64,000 nt of DNA from Hydrogenedens sp964549105 (lineage in GTDB: Bacteria; Hydrogenedentota; Hydrogenedentia; Hydrogenedentales; Hydrogenedentaceae): positions 1-64,000 of the forward strand of contig CAZJTZ010000018.1 of the NCBI GenBank assembly GCA_964549105.1, in the 5' to 3' direction. Below are positions 17,611 to 26,547 of this stretch, one piece after another. The position numbers were made by a program, and so were the translations under genes. The notes below the pieces were generated by a model. It ran no database searches, was not told where the DNA came from, and saw nothing but the letters and a program-made list of their open reading frames with translations. The first letter of the stretch is position 1. Each line of letters opens with the position of its first letter.

Positions 17611-18951
17611 CTATTCTGGTTTTTTATTTACATATCTGCGTAACCATGGCGGAACCGGGTTCAAAGTAGGTTTATCATTTTTTTTCTCTTGACTATTTTC
17701 TTCTGTCTTTTTCAATATTTCTTTTGGAAATAGTTCATCATCATTATGTTCATTATTATCTATTATACTAGAAGGAGGGGTTTGAATTTTATGTTTATTT
17801 TCTAATGGAGGTGAAGGTTTCGTTTCTATGGCAGGTGTTCGGTTTTCGTCTGAAATATGAGTAATGGTCTTGGGTATAAATTCATTTACTTTGGGTTCTT
17901 CCGGAAATCCTGCGGCAATAACAGTTACGCACAGTTCTTCTCTTGGTTCTTTGCTAACCATAGCCCCAAAAATAATATTTGCATCAGGACCCAATATTTC
18001 TCTCAATTTATTGCCTGCACGCAATACTTCATCTATTTTCATATCGGAGCCTCCATGAATGTTCAGGATTGAGCCTTTGGCTCCGACCACACTTTTACTA
18101 TCCAGAAAATTACATTCAATAGCGCTAAGCACAGCCTCTTCGGGTCTTTTATCGCCACGAGCAAAGCCCACGCCCAGATGTGCCCTTCCACTATTTTGTA
18201 AAACGGTGCGAACATCGGCAAAATCTATGTTTATTAGTTGGGGTATCTTAATTAAATCGGTAATGGCTCTAATGCCGTTATGTAATACTTCATCTACTTT
18301 CAGAAAGGCTTCTTCCATACCTAAATCTTTCAAGGTAACGACACGGTCATTGGGAATTACAATCAAGGCATCTACATATTCTTTTAGTCTTTTAATACCT
18401 TCGTGGGCATCTCGTATCCTTTTAGGACCTTCAAATGTGAACGGGAAGGTAACAACGGCTACAGTAAGTGCCCCTACTTCTTTTGCTACCTCTGCTACAA
18501 TAGGTGCGGCACCGGTTCCTGTGCCCCCTCCCATTCCTGCGGTCAGGAATATCATGTGTGCACCTTGTAAGGCTTCACGAATGGCTCCTCGGTCTTCATC
18601 CGCAGCACAGGCGCCAATTTCAGGAGTGGAACCCGTGCCTAAACCTCCTGTAATTCCTACTCCAATTTGTATTTTTATCGGTGCACTGGAATGGGATAGT
18701 GCCTGTGCATCCGTATTGATAGCGATAAAATCTACTTCTTCCATTTGTTGTCTTATCATTCTTTCCACAGCATTGCCTCCACCTCCACCCACACCACATA
18801 CCTTTATAAGAATTTTTTTGCCGGGAAAGTCTTCTTGCCCCGGTATAACACCGGAAAAACCACGAACTGCTCTGGATTCGCTTCCAACTTCTTTTGCATT
18901 CTTATTCTGGTCAAAGTCATCTGCATCAATAAGAGTAAATCTCTGGCTCAT
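17611..18951 (-). CDS. ftsZ: Cell division protein FtsZ
   Basis: Tubulin-like GTPase that forms the Z ring. The ATG at 18951 has GGAGG 8 bases upstream; an upstream start at 18978 would put that GGAGG inside the gene. Length from 18951 is 446 residues. GTP-binding motifs are GVGGGGGNAV and GGGTGTGAAP, with the T7 loop NIDFADVR. After the core (ends near 350) comes a charged linker rich in Glu, Lys and Asn, and a C-terminal peptide PPWLRRYV that probably binds division partners. It follows ftsQ directly; ftsA is missing between them. Confidence 0.97.
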   Translation of the reverse strand: MSQRFTLIDADDFDQNKNAKEVGSESRAVRGFSGVIPGQEDFPGKKILIKVCGVGGGGGNAVERMIRQQMEEVDFIAINTDAQALSHSSAPIKIQIGVGITGGLGTGSTPEIGACAADEDRGAIREALQGAHMIFLTAGMGGGTGTGAAPIVAEVAKEVGALTVAVVTFPFTFEGPKRIRDAHEGIKRLKEYVDALIVIPNDRVVTLKDLGMEEAFLKVDEVLHNGIRAITDLIKIPQLINIDFADVRTVLQNSGRAHLGVGFARGDKRPEEAVLSAIECNFLDSKSVVGAKGSILNIHGGSDMKIDEVLRAGNKLREILGPDANIIFGAMVSKEPREELCVTVIAAGFPEEPKVNEFIPKTITHISDENRTPAIETKPSPPLENKHKIQTPPSSIIDNNEHNDDELFPKEILKKTEENSQEKKNDKPTLNPVPPWLRRYVNKKPE

Positions 18952-19023
18952 TGCTTTATCCTCCGGGATTGTGCCCATGTTATATTTTTATAAATTTTAT
19001 ATTTATATCACTTGTCCTTTTTT

Positions 19024-19839
19024 CTATTTATAAATAATGTCATCATTAAAACGAAGGTCTATATATTCTTTGCAAGGGAATTGTGTCAAATCCACCTTGT
19101 TCAAAGCGAGAGCAAAATTTTGGACTTGTCGTTTTAGATTTTCTCTTTTCCACCGGGTCTCACAAGGGACTTCATCGAAAAATACCCTTAAATCTTCTGA
19201 TGAACCCACTACAATTTCAGAGAGGTTAATGGGTCTATTTTTAGGCACTTGATTGTATTCATACCAGAACTCCATGGCAGACCATAATCCTTCATCGTCA
19301 AGGTATGTTCCGGGTTCCATCGTATATTTCTGTTTGAGCCCCGTTATCAAAGGACCTACTGATTCTTTGACATTATTAATCTGTTTTAAGATTTTTCCTG
19401 TATGTGATAAAAGAAATAATTTGTCTTCAGAAAGTAATGTGGCATAAGGGACAAGTTCTTTAATATAAATAATAATAATCTTTTTGTCATAGTTTCTTTC
19501 CACGCTACAATCTTCAACAAAAGGAATTTTGAGTAATGTATCTTTTACCTCTTCAGGTGATGATTTAAAAATTTTTCCTTCATTAAAAATATCTACACTC
19601 TCTTTTAGGTCCCTCTCTGAAAAATATTTTAAACCCTCTATGCGTAATTCTTTAATCTCCCTATTGCGGAAATCCTCAACAGATATCCATATCAAAAAGA
19701 TAACGGATATTAATATAAAGAAAACAAGTAAAAACCATCCGATTTTCCGTATAACAGTAAAAAAAGACAATATTTTATTTTTATTCTTTCGGCGACGGCG
19801 TCCCTGAACGGGAGGAGACATTAATTGCATTTTAGCCAT
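19024..19839 (-). CDS. ftsQ: Cell division protein FtsQ/DivIB-like
   Basis: Single-pass membrane protein of 271 residues. A basic N-terminus (GRRRRKNKNK) precedes one membrane segment at about residues 33-52, then a POTRA domain (IKELRIEGLKYFSERDLKE) and an extracytoplasmic FtsQ region. It should link early and late divisome proteins. Its ATG overlaps the murC stop by 8 bases. Sequence conservation is low, as usual in this family; the gene position supports the call. Confidence 0.85.
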   Translation of the reverse strand: MAKMQLMSPPVQGRRRRKNKNKILSFFTVIRKIGWFLLVFFILISVIFLIWISVEDFRNREIKELRIEGLKYFSERDLKESVDIFNEGKIFKSSPEEVKDTLLKIPFVEDCSVERNYDKKIIIIYIKELVPYATLLSEDKLFLLSHTGKILKQINNVKESVGPLITGLKQKYTMEPGTYLDDEGLWSAMEFWYEYNQVPKNRPINLSEIVVGSSEDLRVFFDEVPCETRWKRENLKRQVQNFALALNKVDLTQFPCKEYIDLRFNDDIIYK

Positions 19840-21277
19840 TTTTTTCTACCTCCTGTATTTTTTTAAGAAGAGGCTCAGCAATCTTATTAATATTGCCTGC
19901 TCCAAGAATAAGCACGACATCTCCCGGACTTAATTTTTTTGTCAAAAATTCTGGGACTTCATACATATTTCTAACCAAAAAGACATTTTCAAAACCCTGT
20001 TTACGAGCAGAATCTACAATCAAATTAGAATCTACCCCATCAATAGGACTTTCGCGTGAAGCATAAATATCGGTTATTATTGCCATAGAGGATTTGGAGA
20101 GGACTTTTGCAAATTCATCTGCAAAGAATTTGGTTCGACTGTAAAGATGCGGTTGAAAAACAGTAATAAGCCGTTTCGGTTTTAACCACTGGACAGCCTC
20201 CATCGTAGAGGCTATTTCTGTGGGGTGATGTGCATAATCTTCAATAACTGCAATTCCTTTTTGTTCTCCACATAATTGGAGTCTCCTTTGCACCCCTTCA
20301 AATTGTCGGAGTCCGTCTGCAATCAATCCAAATCGCAAGCCAAGACAGATACCCACAGCACAAGCCCCCAGAGCATTGCGAACATTATGAATACCTAATG
20401 AATGTATTTCTAATTCACCTAATTTTCCAGTAACGCCCAATCGGTCATCCTGACTTATTACTGTAAACCTTGTTTTTATTTTAGAAAGGAAATCGCGAAT
20501 GGAACCACCCTTTTCCGGTGCCTCTATTTTAATGTCAACACCTCTCAATGAGGCTTGTTCATCCAGTCCGTAAGTTATACAAACACTTTCAATTTCTGGA
20601 AGTATGGATTTTATATTGGGGTCATCTACACAAAGAATGGAATAGCCATAAAACGGCACACTATTACAAAAATCTGTAAACGCCTGTTTTATGCGGTCTA
20701 AGGTGCCGTAATATTCCAGATGTTCTGCATCAATACTGGTAACAACAGCAATTGTGGGGTGTAGACGCAGGAAGGAACCATCATGTTCATCGGCTTCAGC
20801 AACCAGATAATCGCCTGTTCCCCAGCGTGCATTTGTCCCGCTACGATGAAGTATGCCACCGACAATGCTGGTAGCACCAATATTCGCATGTTCCAGGAAA
20901 GAAGCAATCATTGAGGTTGTAGTTGTTTTCCCGTGTGTTCCGCCCACGGCTATAGCGTTAGGTTTGAGTCTTATTAAATCTGCCAATAAATCGCTACGAT
21001 GAATCACAGGAATACCGAGCCGTTTTGCGGCTACAATTTCTACATTATCATCTGATACCGCAGCAGAGCGAACAACAATCCCAGCATCGCCTATATGAGA
21101 AGATGCGTGCCCTTCATAGAATTTTAATCCATAACCCATTAATCTATCTATAATGTCTGAACCTTTGAGGTCAGAACCTGAAACTTCGTAGCCGAGATTA
21201 AGCAGGATTTCAGCTAGACCACTCATACCTATCCCGCCAACACCGACAAAATGTATTTTTCGTTTAACTCCGTTCAT
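19832..21277 (-). CDS. murC: UDP-N-acetylmuramate--L-alanine ligase MurC
   Basis: Cytoplasmic ligase that adds L-alanine to UDP-MurNAc in peptidoglycan synthesis; 481 residues. It has an N-terminal Rossmann motif HFVGVGGIGMSGLAEIL, the ATP loop GGTHGKTTTTSMI, EADEHDGSFLRL and the C-terminal YAHHPTEI motif. It is first in murC-ftsQ-ftsZ-pilT and is preceded by a near-consensus promoter at 21325-21353. murB, ddl and other mur genes usually found here are absent. Confidence 0.96.
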   Translation of the reverse strand: MNGVKRKIHFVGVGGIGMSGLAEILLNLGYEVSGSDLKGSDIIDRLMGYGLKFYEGHASSHIGDAGIVVRSAAVSDDNVEIVAAKRLGIPVIHRSDLLADLIRLKPNAIAVGGTHGKTTTTSMIASFLEHANIGATSIVGGILHRSGTNARWGTGDYLVAEADEHDGSFLRLHPTIAVVTSIDAEHLEYYGTLDRIKQAFTDFCNSVPFYGYSILCVDDPNIKSILPEIESVCITYGLDEQASLRGVDIKIEAPEKGGSIRDFLSKIKTRFTVISQDDRLGVTGKLGELEIHSLGIHNVRNALGACAVGICLGLRFGLIADGLRQFEGVQRRLQLCGEQKGIAVIEDYAHHPTEIASTMEAVQWLKPKRLITVFQPHLYSRTKFFADEFAKVLSKSSMAIITDIYASRESPIDGVDSNLIVDSARKQGFENVFLVRNMYEVPEFLTKKLSPGDVVLILGAGNINKIAEPLLKKIQEVEKNG

Positions 21278-21310
21278 GTATTAATGTCCCAGCAATAAGT
21301 TCCGATATAT

Positions 21311-21332
21311 AGCATACTATATATAGTATACT
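21311..21332. promoter_or_regulatory. 22-bp near-perfect palindrome over the murC -10 box
   Basis: The two 11-base arms (AGCATACTATA and TATAGTATACT) are complementary except at one position. The palindrome fully covers the -10 hexamer at 21325-21330, so it is placed like a repressor operator. No regulator is identified. Confidence 0.5.
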
Positions 21333-21353
21333 ATAATAACATTTTTCAGTCAA
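21325..21353 (-). promoter_or_regulatory. Sigma-70-type promoter of murC-ftsQ-ftsZ
   Basis: The minus strand reads TTGACT (21353-21348), a 17-base spacer, then TATACT (21330-21325). It lies 48 bases upstream of the murC start. This is the best housekeeping promoter match found in the window. Confidence 0.75.
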
Positions 21354-21466
21354 TACAAAATTTAAAGAAAATTTAATAAAAACAATCTTCTCTCGTTTTT
21401 CATATTTTTAGAAATGTTAAAGTAAAAGTGGAAAATAGTATGACTTATTGTGAAGATGTTTCTTAT

Positions 21467-21862
21467 CTACTTTTCTATATTAGAAAAATCACAATTATCG
21501 TTTTTTTCTCTGTGATATTTCCTTTGGGAACGACGGGTTCGTCTCTCTTTTCGTTTTCTTGCTTTTTCTATTTCTTTATTAATTGTTGATTCTTTGCCAA
21601 ATTTTTTTAGTTCTAATAGTTCGCATAGTCTTCGGCGAGCCAGAAAACGATTGATGGATTGGGAACGAGAGGTATCTATTTTAACTTCAATTCCAGAAGG
21701 GATATGTTTTATATATACACCCGTTGAGGTATGATTTGTTTTTTGTCCACCGGGTCCTCGTGCAGAAATGAATTGCTCTTCTAAGTCATTTTCCAGAATC
21801 CCTAACTGTTCCATTCGTTGTAATAATTCTTGTTCTTTTTTCGGTGTAACACCAAACCGCAT
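21467..21862 (-). CDS. Peptide chain release factor-like protein (RF-1 domain, GGQ)
   Basis: Protein of 131 residues with the peptidyl-tRNA hydrolysing loop ARGPGGQKTNHTSTGVYIKH (GGQ near residue 38) and a strongly basic C-terminal tail (ARKRKERRTRRSQRKYHREK). It lacks the codon-recognition domains of RF1/RF2. Size and tail resemble stalled-ribosome rescue hydrolases such as ArfB/YaeJ or mitochondrial C12orf65. The N-terminal FGVTPKKEQELLQRMEQLGI matches the bacterial release factor-like subfamily. It lies 27 bases downstream of the esterase gene in the same direction. Confidence 0.85.
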   Translation of the reverse strand: MRFGVTPKKEQELLQRMEQLGILENDLEEQFISARGPGGQKTNHTSTGVYIKHIPSGIEVKIDTSRSQSINRFLARRRLCELLELKKFGKESTINKEIEKARKRKERRTRRSQRKYHREKNDNCDFSNIEK

Positions 21863-21889
21863 TATTTAACTCATCTTTTTTACTTATTG

Positions 21890-23089
21890 TTATTGATTGG
21901 TTTTGGGGGCAGACCATTGAGGTTTGGGAATATCCTTGAAGGGCAATTCATTGAGTCCTTTGGGTGGATTCTTTTTGAAGAAGAAATAATCTGCAAAATC
22001 AAGGACGACATCCCAATCGGAAGGCTGTAAAGCATGTTCCCCTTCTCTAAAATGTATCCCGATATTTTGTGGAACACCCAGAAACTCATATACAGGCACA
22101 GTATATTCGTGCATTGCTTGTGTTCCCATTGGATTTCCCCACAAATCACCTAAAGATTCACGAGATAATTGTCCCCGGGGTGCAACAAGTGCCTTTAAAA
22201 AATGCTGGTCAAAAGGCAATCGGTCTTCTTTCCCTATGAAAGTTTTCAATCTTGGAACAAACCAATAGGGAGCCACATCGGTCGTTATCGCTTTAAGCGT
22301 TTCTGCACCTTTGCCTACGATTCGGAAAGAACCGCAACCCCCTGTTCCGCTGGAATGGGGAATTACTAACGGGATGCGTTCATCGTTTGCGCTTGCCCAC
22401 ATTGCGGCTTTTCCTCTACGCGAATGTCCTGTCAATGCTAATTGTTTGGTATTTACATCAGGAATGGTTTCTAAAAAATCTAGAACACGCAAAGCACCCC
22501 AGCCCCATACACCCAACGAACCCCAATCACAATCTGGATACAATTTGTAAATCATCTGGTTTCGATTTCCCGTATCATCATCCAGAATGTCTTTGTTATA
22601 AAGGCATAACGCATAACCTCTATCTATACATTTTTTGGCTATATCCTTATTATCATCATTTTCCTTCCAGAATTTAGGAATAAACAGAATAACAGGAGCA
22701 GGTCTTTCTTTTGATGTGGCAGGTAAAAACATCATTATATCTAACTTAAAATTAGGAGATCCATAGAAAACGCTATATTCTTTATATATACATTTGTTAT
22801 CGAAAATCTTCTCTTCCGTAACAAGTTCGGACTTTTGAATTTTTGGAGGAGAAGGTAAATGTCCGTATTCATAAAAGACTAACATATCTCTTATCTCTTC
22901 CCTGCGTTTTTGCCAGTCTTGAATATTTTTTACCTGTTGCCCGTTACAGAATTGGAACGGATTGGGAATCCCTTCAAACGGTGGAAGGTCTGCCACTTCT
23001 TTTAAGCAGGGATTCTCTGCAAAAATGAAACTTTGTATAGACAAAACAAATAGAAGTAAAATAATAATTTTAGAAGAAGGATAATACAT
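21890..23089 (-). CDS. Secreted alpha/beta hydrolase, glucuronoyl esterase-like (CE15-type)
   Basis: Protein of 399 residues with a signal peptide (IIILLLFVLSIQSFIFAEN). The nucleophile elbow is GHSRRGKAAMWA, followed by DERIPLVIPHSSGTGG, the arrangement of CE15 glucuronoyl esterases (usually GCSRxGKGA). The late FREGEHALQPSDW supplies the catalytic His. CE15 enzymes cut ester links between lignin and glucuronoxylan. An acetylxylan esterase-like activity is possible because the elbow has His in place of Cys. AAAAAGGAAAA precedes the ATG. Confidence 0.72.
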   Translation of the reverse strand: MYYPSSKIIILLLFVLSIQSFIFAENPCLKEVADLPPFEGIPNPFQFCNGQQVKNIQDWQKRREEIRDMLVFYEYGHLPSPPKIQKSELVTEEKIFDNKCIYKEYSVFYGSPNFKLDIMMFLPATSKERPAPVILFIPKFWKENDDNKDIAKKCIDRGYALCLYNKDILDDDTGNRNQMIYKLYPDCDWGSLGVWGWGALRVLDFLETIPDVNTKQLALTGHSRRGKAAMWASANDERIPLVIPHSSGTGGCGSFRIVGKGAETLKAITTDVAPYWFVPRLKTFIGKEDRLPFDQHFLKALVAPRGQLSRESLGDLWGNPMGTQAMHEYTVPVYEFLGVPQNIGIHFREGEHALQPSDWDVVLDFADYFFFKKNPPKGLNELPFKDIPKPQWSAPKTNQ

Positions 23090-23172
23090 GCGTTTTCCTT
23101 TTTATTTTTATAGAATTTTCTTTACTTTAATGATAAAATAATAAATGCTTTCTTTATCAGGAGTCAATTGTT

Positions 23173-25353
23173 ATGAATGTTCTTATTACAGGTGGAGTTG
23201 GGTATTTAGGATGCTGGGTGGTTAATGAATTACTACAGAGAAAACACCGGGTTCGCATATTTGACCGTATATGTTTTGGTATGCCAGAAGAAGCGGAATG
23301 GCTGAAAAGTGCCGGGGTAGAAGTTATTGAAGGTGATATTCGGCACTGGCAAAAGTTTCCAGACTTGTTTGAAGGAATTGATGTCGTTATTCATCTTGCA
23401 GGGCTTGCGAACGACCCTTCCTGTGCGTTATCGCCCATTACTGCGAAAGAGGTAAATGTAGATTGCACGGTGGAACTTGCTCGGCAAAGTAGTCAAAAGG
23501 GTGTCAAAAAATTTATTTTTGCTTCTACCTGTGCTGTATATGGGAAAGGCATGGGTGATTGGCTTGACGAAAGTAGTCCGACCAATCCATTGTCCATATT
23601 TACAAGAACGAAAAAACAAGCCGAAGACCTTCTACGGGATATGGCATACGATAATTTTTCGCCTGTGATAGCCCGATTTTCTACCCTTTTTGGTTACTCC
23701 CCACGGATACGTTTTGACCTCGCAATAAATCAGATGGTCTCAACGGCAAAGTTGCAGGGAAAGATTGAGGTTCGAGGGGGTGGGAATCAATGGAGACCTT
23801 TCCTTCATGTCCGAGATTGTGCTCATGCTGTATGTCTATTATGCGAGGCAGAACAGGGTTTAGTCCATAACAAAGTTTTCAATATAGGTGACAATCAGTT
23901 CAACAAAAAAATTATAGACCTTGCTCATGAGATTGCTTCTTATATTGACGGAACATATATAGATGTGGTTCTTGATGATGAGGATTTGAGAACATTTCGG
24001 GTACAGTTTAATAAATTTTCATCTCAATTTAATTTCCACCCTCAATATAGCATACAAAACGGGGTACAGGAGGTTTTAAAATGGATTGAAGAGCATCCAG
24101 AGGAGAACCCCTTTTCTGATAAATATATTAATGCGTTTCGATTTAAGGAATTAAGGAATATTCCTGTTCAAAAAGGGGGGGAGCCTACGGCTCCCTATTT
24201 TATACCTCTGGCAAAACCTACTTTAGGAGAGGAGGAAGAACAATCGGTATTGCAAGCGATGAGGAGTGGGTGGCTAACCTCGGGTCATAAAATTCATGCT
24301 TTTGAGCAAGACTTCGCGTCAATAGTAGGTGCAAAAGAGGCTGTGGCTGTATCTTCCTGCACCTCAGCCATTCATCTCTGTCTGGTAGAAGCGGGGTTAA
24401 AACCTGGCGATGAAGTGCTTACCCCACCCATCACCTGGGTATCCACAATAAACACATTATTGCATTTAGGGGTTAAACCTGTGTTTGTGGATGTAGACCC
24501 AATAACTTTTAATGTGGACCCACAGCACATAGAGGAAAAGATAACGGAAAGGACGAAAGCAATTATTCCTGTGGACATTGCAGGGCATCCCTGCGAATTG
24601 AACGAGATAAAAGAGATAGCAGAAAAATATCATCTCCACCTGATTGAAGATGCGGCACATGCGTTAGGAGCCCTGTATCGTTCTCAACGCATAGGCTCTA
24701 TCGCAGAGCGAACCTGCTTCAGTTTTTATGCAACAAAAAATATTACTACCATTGAAGGTGGAATGATTACCCTCTCTGACCCGGAGAAAGCAAAATATCT
24801 TCGTATACTTGCAACAAATGGACTTACAGATACAGCATGGGACAGATATGGGAGAAGTGCCTCTTATCGTCCTCAAGAGTTAATAACCGCAGGATTTAAG
24901 TATGGCATGAGCAATATTTCTGCAAGCATCGGGGTTGAACAGTTAAAGAAACTATCAAGTTTTAATAATACTCGTTTAAGACTGGCGACACGGTACTCTT
25001 GTTTATTGTCTGAAATAGATGAAATTGTTCTCCCTACGGTAAAGGATTATGTGCAACATGCCTGGCACTTATATATCGTCCACATTGACCCTAAAAAAGT
25101 AAAGAAAACGAGAGACGAAATTGCTTTTATGTTGCGTCAGGAAAATATAGGCACAGGGGTTCATTTCTACGGGGTCCATTTACAACCGTATATACAAAAA
25201 GCATGCGGAGTGAAACCTGAAGATTGTCCTGTGGCTACTCAAATTTCCAATGAAATTTTGTCATTACCTCTGTATCCGTCATTGACAGAAGAAAATATAC
25301 AATATATCGTAGATGCCCTAAAAAAGGTGATTTATTATGCAAAGCGTTCCTGA
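23173..25353 (+). CDS. Fusion of extended SDR epimerase/dehydratase and DegT/DnrJ/EryC1 aminotransferase
   Basis: Single open frame of 726 residues with AGGAG upstream. Residues 1-320 are an NAD-dependent sugar epimerase/dehydratase fold (GGVGYLGCWVVNELL, HLAGLANDP, FASTCAVYG). The YxxxK active-site Tyr is replaced: it reads IFTRTK, Phe143 with Lys147. Residues about 345-726 are a DegT-type aminotransferase (SGWLTSGHKIHAFE, EDAAHALGA, PLP lysine 522 in YATKNITTIEGG). Such enzymes usually act in turn to make amino sugars for polysaccharides. The fusion suggests coupling of oxidation or dehydration with transamination; the sugar is unknown. Confidence 0.85.
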   Translation: MNVLITGGVGYLGCWVVNELLQRKHRVRIFDRICFGMPEEAEWLKSAGVEVIEGDIRHWQKFPDLFEGIDVVIHLAGLANDPSCALSPITAKEVNVDCTVELARQSSQKGVKKFIFASTCAVYGKGMGDWLDESSPTNPLSIFTRTKKQAEDLLRDMAYDNFSPVIARFSTLFGYSPRIRFDLAINQMVSTAKLQGKIEVRGGGNQWRPFLHVRDCAHAVCLLCEAEQGLVHNKVFNIGDNQFNKKIIDLAHEIASYIDGTYIDVVLDDEDLRTFRVQFNKFSSQFNFHPQYSIQNGVQEVLKWIEEHPEENPFSDKYINAFRFKELRNIPVQKGGEPTAPYFIPLAKPTLGEEEEQSVLQAMRSGWLTSGHKIHAFEQDFASIVGAKEAVAVSSCTSAIHLCLVEAGLKPGDEVLTPPITWVSTINTLLHLGVKPVFVDVDPITFNVDPQHIEEKITERTKAIIPVDIAGHPCELNEIKEIAEKYHLHLIEDAAHALGALYRSQRIGSIAERTCFSFYATKNITTIEGGMITLSDPEKAKYLRILATNGLTDTAWDRYGRSASYRPQELITAGFKYGMSNISASIGVEQLKKLSSFNNTRLRLATRYSCLLSEIDEIVLPTVKDYVQHAWHLYIVHIDPKKVKKTRDEIAFMLRQENIGTGVHFYGVHLQPYIQKACGVKPEDCPVATQISNEILSLPLYPSLTEENIQYIVDALKKVIYYAKRS

Positions 25354-25379
25354 ACATGAAATAAGGGGAGGGATGGATT

Positions 25380-25913
25380 ATGCCTTTAAGTAGATGTCCA
25401 AGATGTAAAAAATTGTTCAGCAAACATGAGAATGCAAAGTACGCTGCGTGCGAATCGTGCCAGGAAAAAGAACAGAACGATTATGACCGGGTTCGAGAAG
25501 TATTAGACCAGTATGGGAATCTGAGTGCTATAGAAATTTCTGAAAAAACAGATATACCCTTAGAAGTTATTTTACGAATGTGTAGTCAGGGTTGGCTCGA
25601 AACTTCGGAGCCATCTGAATCTGTCTATTGTGGGAGATGTGGTGCTCCCGCAATTAGCAGGACGAAACGGTTATGCGAAGCCTGTTTGATAGAATTACAG
25701 CGTGAATGCCTAAAAGCCATGCGGGATTTGAAAATATCATTAAAAGAGAAAGCCAGACGAACAAAGTTAGATGTAAAAGAAACGGTTGAAGAGAAGGGAC
25801 AGAGTATCAAAGAAAAACGAGTTCAAATCCGAAAAGTTCAAAAGCCAAAGGAAACCAGACCGGGCAAAAGAATGATATACCCAGAGAAAAGAGGAAGTCA
25901 GCAAGGGAAATAA
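25380..25913 (+). CDS. Double zinc ribbon protein with helix-turn-helix-like middle (YvyF-like)
   Basis: Protein of 177 residues. The N-terminal CPRCKKLF...CESC ribbon is followed by a helical segment (YDRVREVLDQYGNLSAIEISEKTDIPLEVILRMCSQGWLE) that reads as a winged-helix. A second ribbon CGRCGAP...CEAC follows, then a very basic helical tail. The first 75 residues resemble Bacillus YvyF, a flagellar-locus protein, but no flagellar genes are here. GGGAGGG precedes the ATG, 26 bases after the fusion gene. Role unknown; DNA or RNA binding is inferred. Confidence 0.6.
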   Translation: MPLSRCPRCKKLFSKHENAKYAACESCQEKEQNDYDRVREVLDQYGNLSAIEISEKTDIPLEVILRMCSQGWLETSEPSESVYCGRCGAPAISRTKRLCEACLIELQRECLKAMRDLKISLKEKARRTKLDVKETVEEKGQSIKEKRVQIRKVQKPKETRPGKRMIYPEKRGSQQGK

Positions 25914-26547
25914 TCTGTTAGATACAAATAGAGATAGGAATTTTATATGTTCCTTATTTTTGTACGGTAAAAAATTTGTAAAATTTCTTTTGATATTGAA
26001 ATAGGCGACAAAATATTTCCTTTACTGTAGAAGTAAATATCTATTTTACTTACATTTTTTATTCCTTTCAGGCTCAACTATATTAAGGCACACATCATCA
26101 TCTATATGCTGTGTAATTCTCCATTATGAATGACATGTCCAATATAATCGTATTTTGTAGGAGATTGTCTAAAAAGTCAATTTGAGTCCATTTTACTATG
26201 ACAAAAAAGAAACAAAAGGAGACAAAAATAATCATAATGCAACACATAAAGACCGTGGTTTCTCATACAATTTTTTTAAACCGGACTTTTTTGTACAACC
26301 CCAGAATCTATTAATACCTACATCTTTAAAAAAATAAAAAGTCTTACTACTCTTCCATGTTAAATTGTCGTAATATCTAAAATACATTTCTAAGATTTCT
26401 CTACATACTACTTAATTCGTGGGAAGTTAGGAATTAGTTTAAATTCATTTTTCAAAAGTCTCTTTTTGTAATTGTTTTTGAATGTCCTTTATTATTCTTG
26501 CCATCGGTTTTCATCAAAAAACAATCATAAAATAAGAAAGGATATGT
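25914..26547. other. 634-bp AT-rich region without a gene
   Basis: Six-frame reading gives no credible protein. The main structure is the short terminal-inverted-repeat element at 26160-26302, listed separately. The rest is AT-rich spacer, and the end at 26535-26541 holds the AGAAAGG ribosome site of the following oxidoreductase. Confidence 0.5.
26160..26302. mobile_element. MITE-like element with imperfect terminal inverted repeats
   Basis: About 143 bp bounded by GATTGTCTAAAAAGTC on the left and GGACTTTTTTGTACAACCCC on the right. The right end read in reverse begins GGGGTTGTACAAAAAAGTC, matching the left end at about 14 of 17 positions. GGnTGTCTAAAAAGTC-type ends are common on insertion sequences. 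There is no coding capacity and no clear target duplication. Confidence 0.5.

Noticed and set aside
18059..19033. 324-codon open frame antisense to ftsZ
   Set aside because: It is the mirror of a strongly conserved gene and encodes a Ser/Pro/Ala-rich sequence with no motif.
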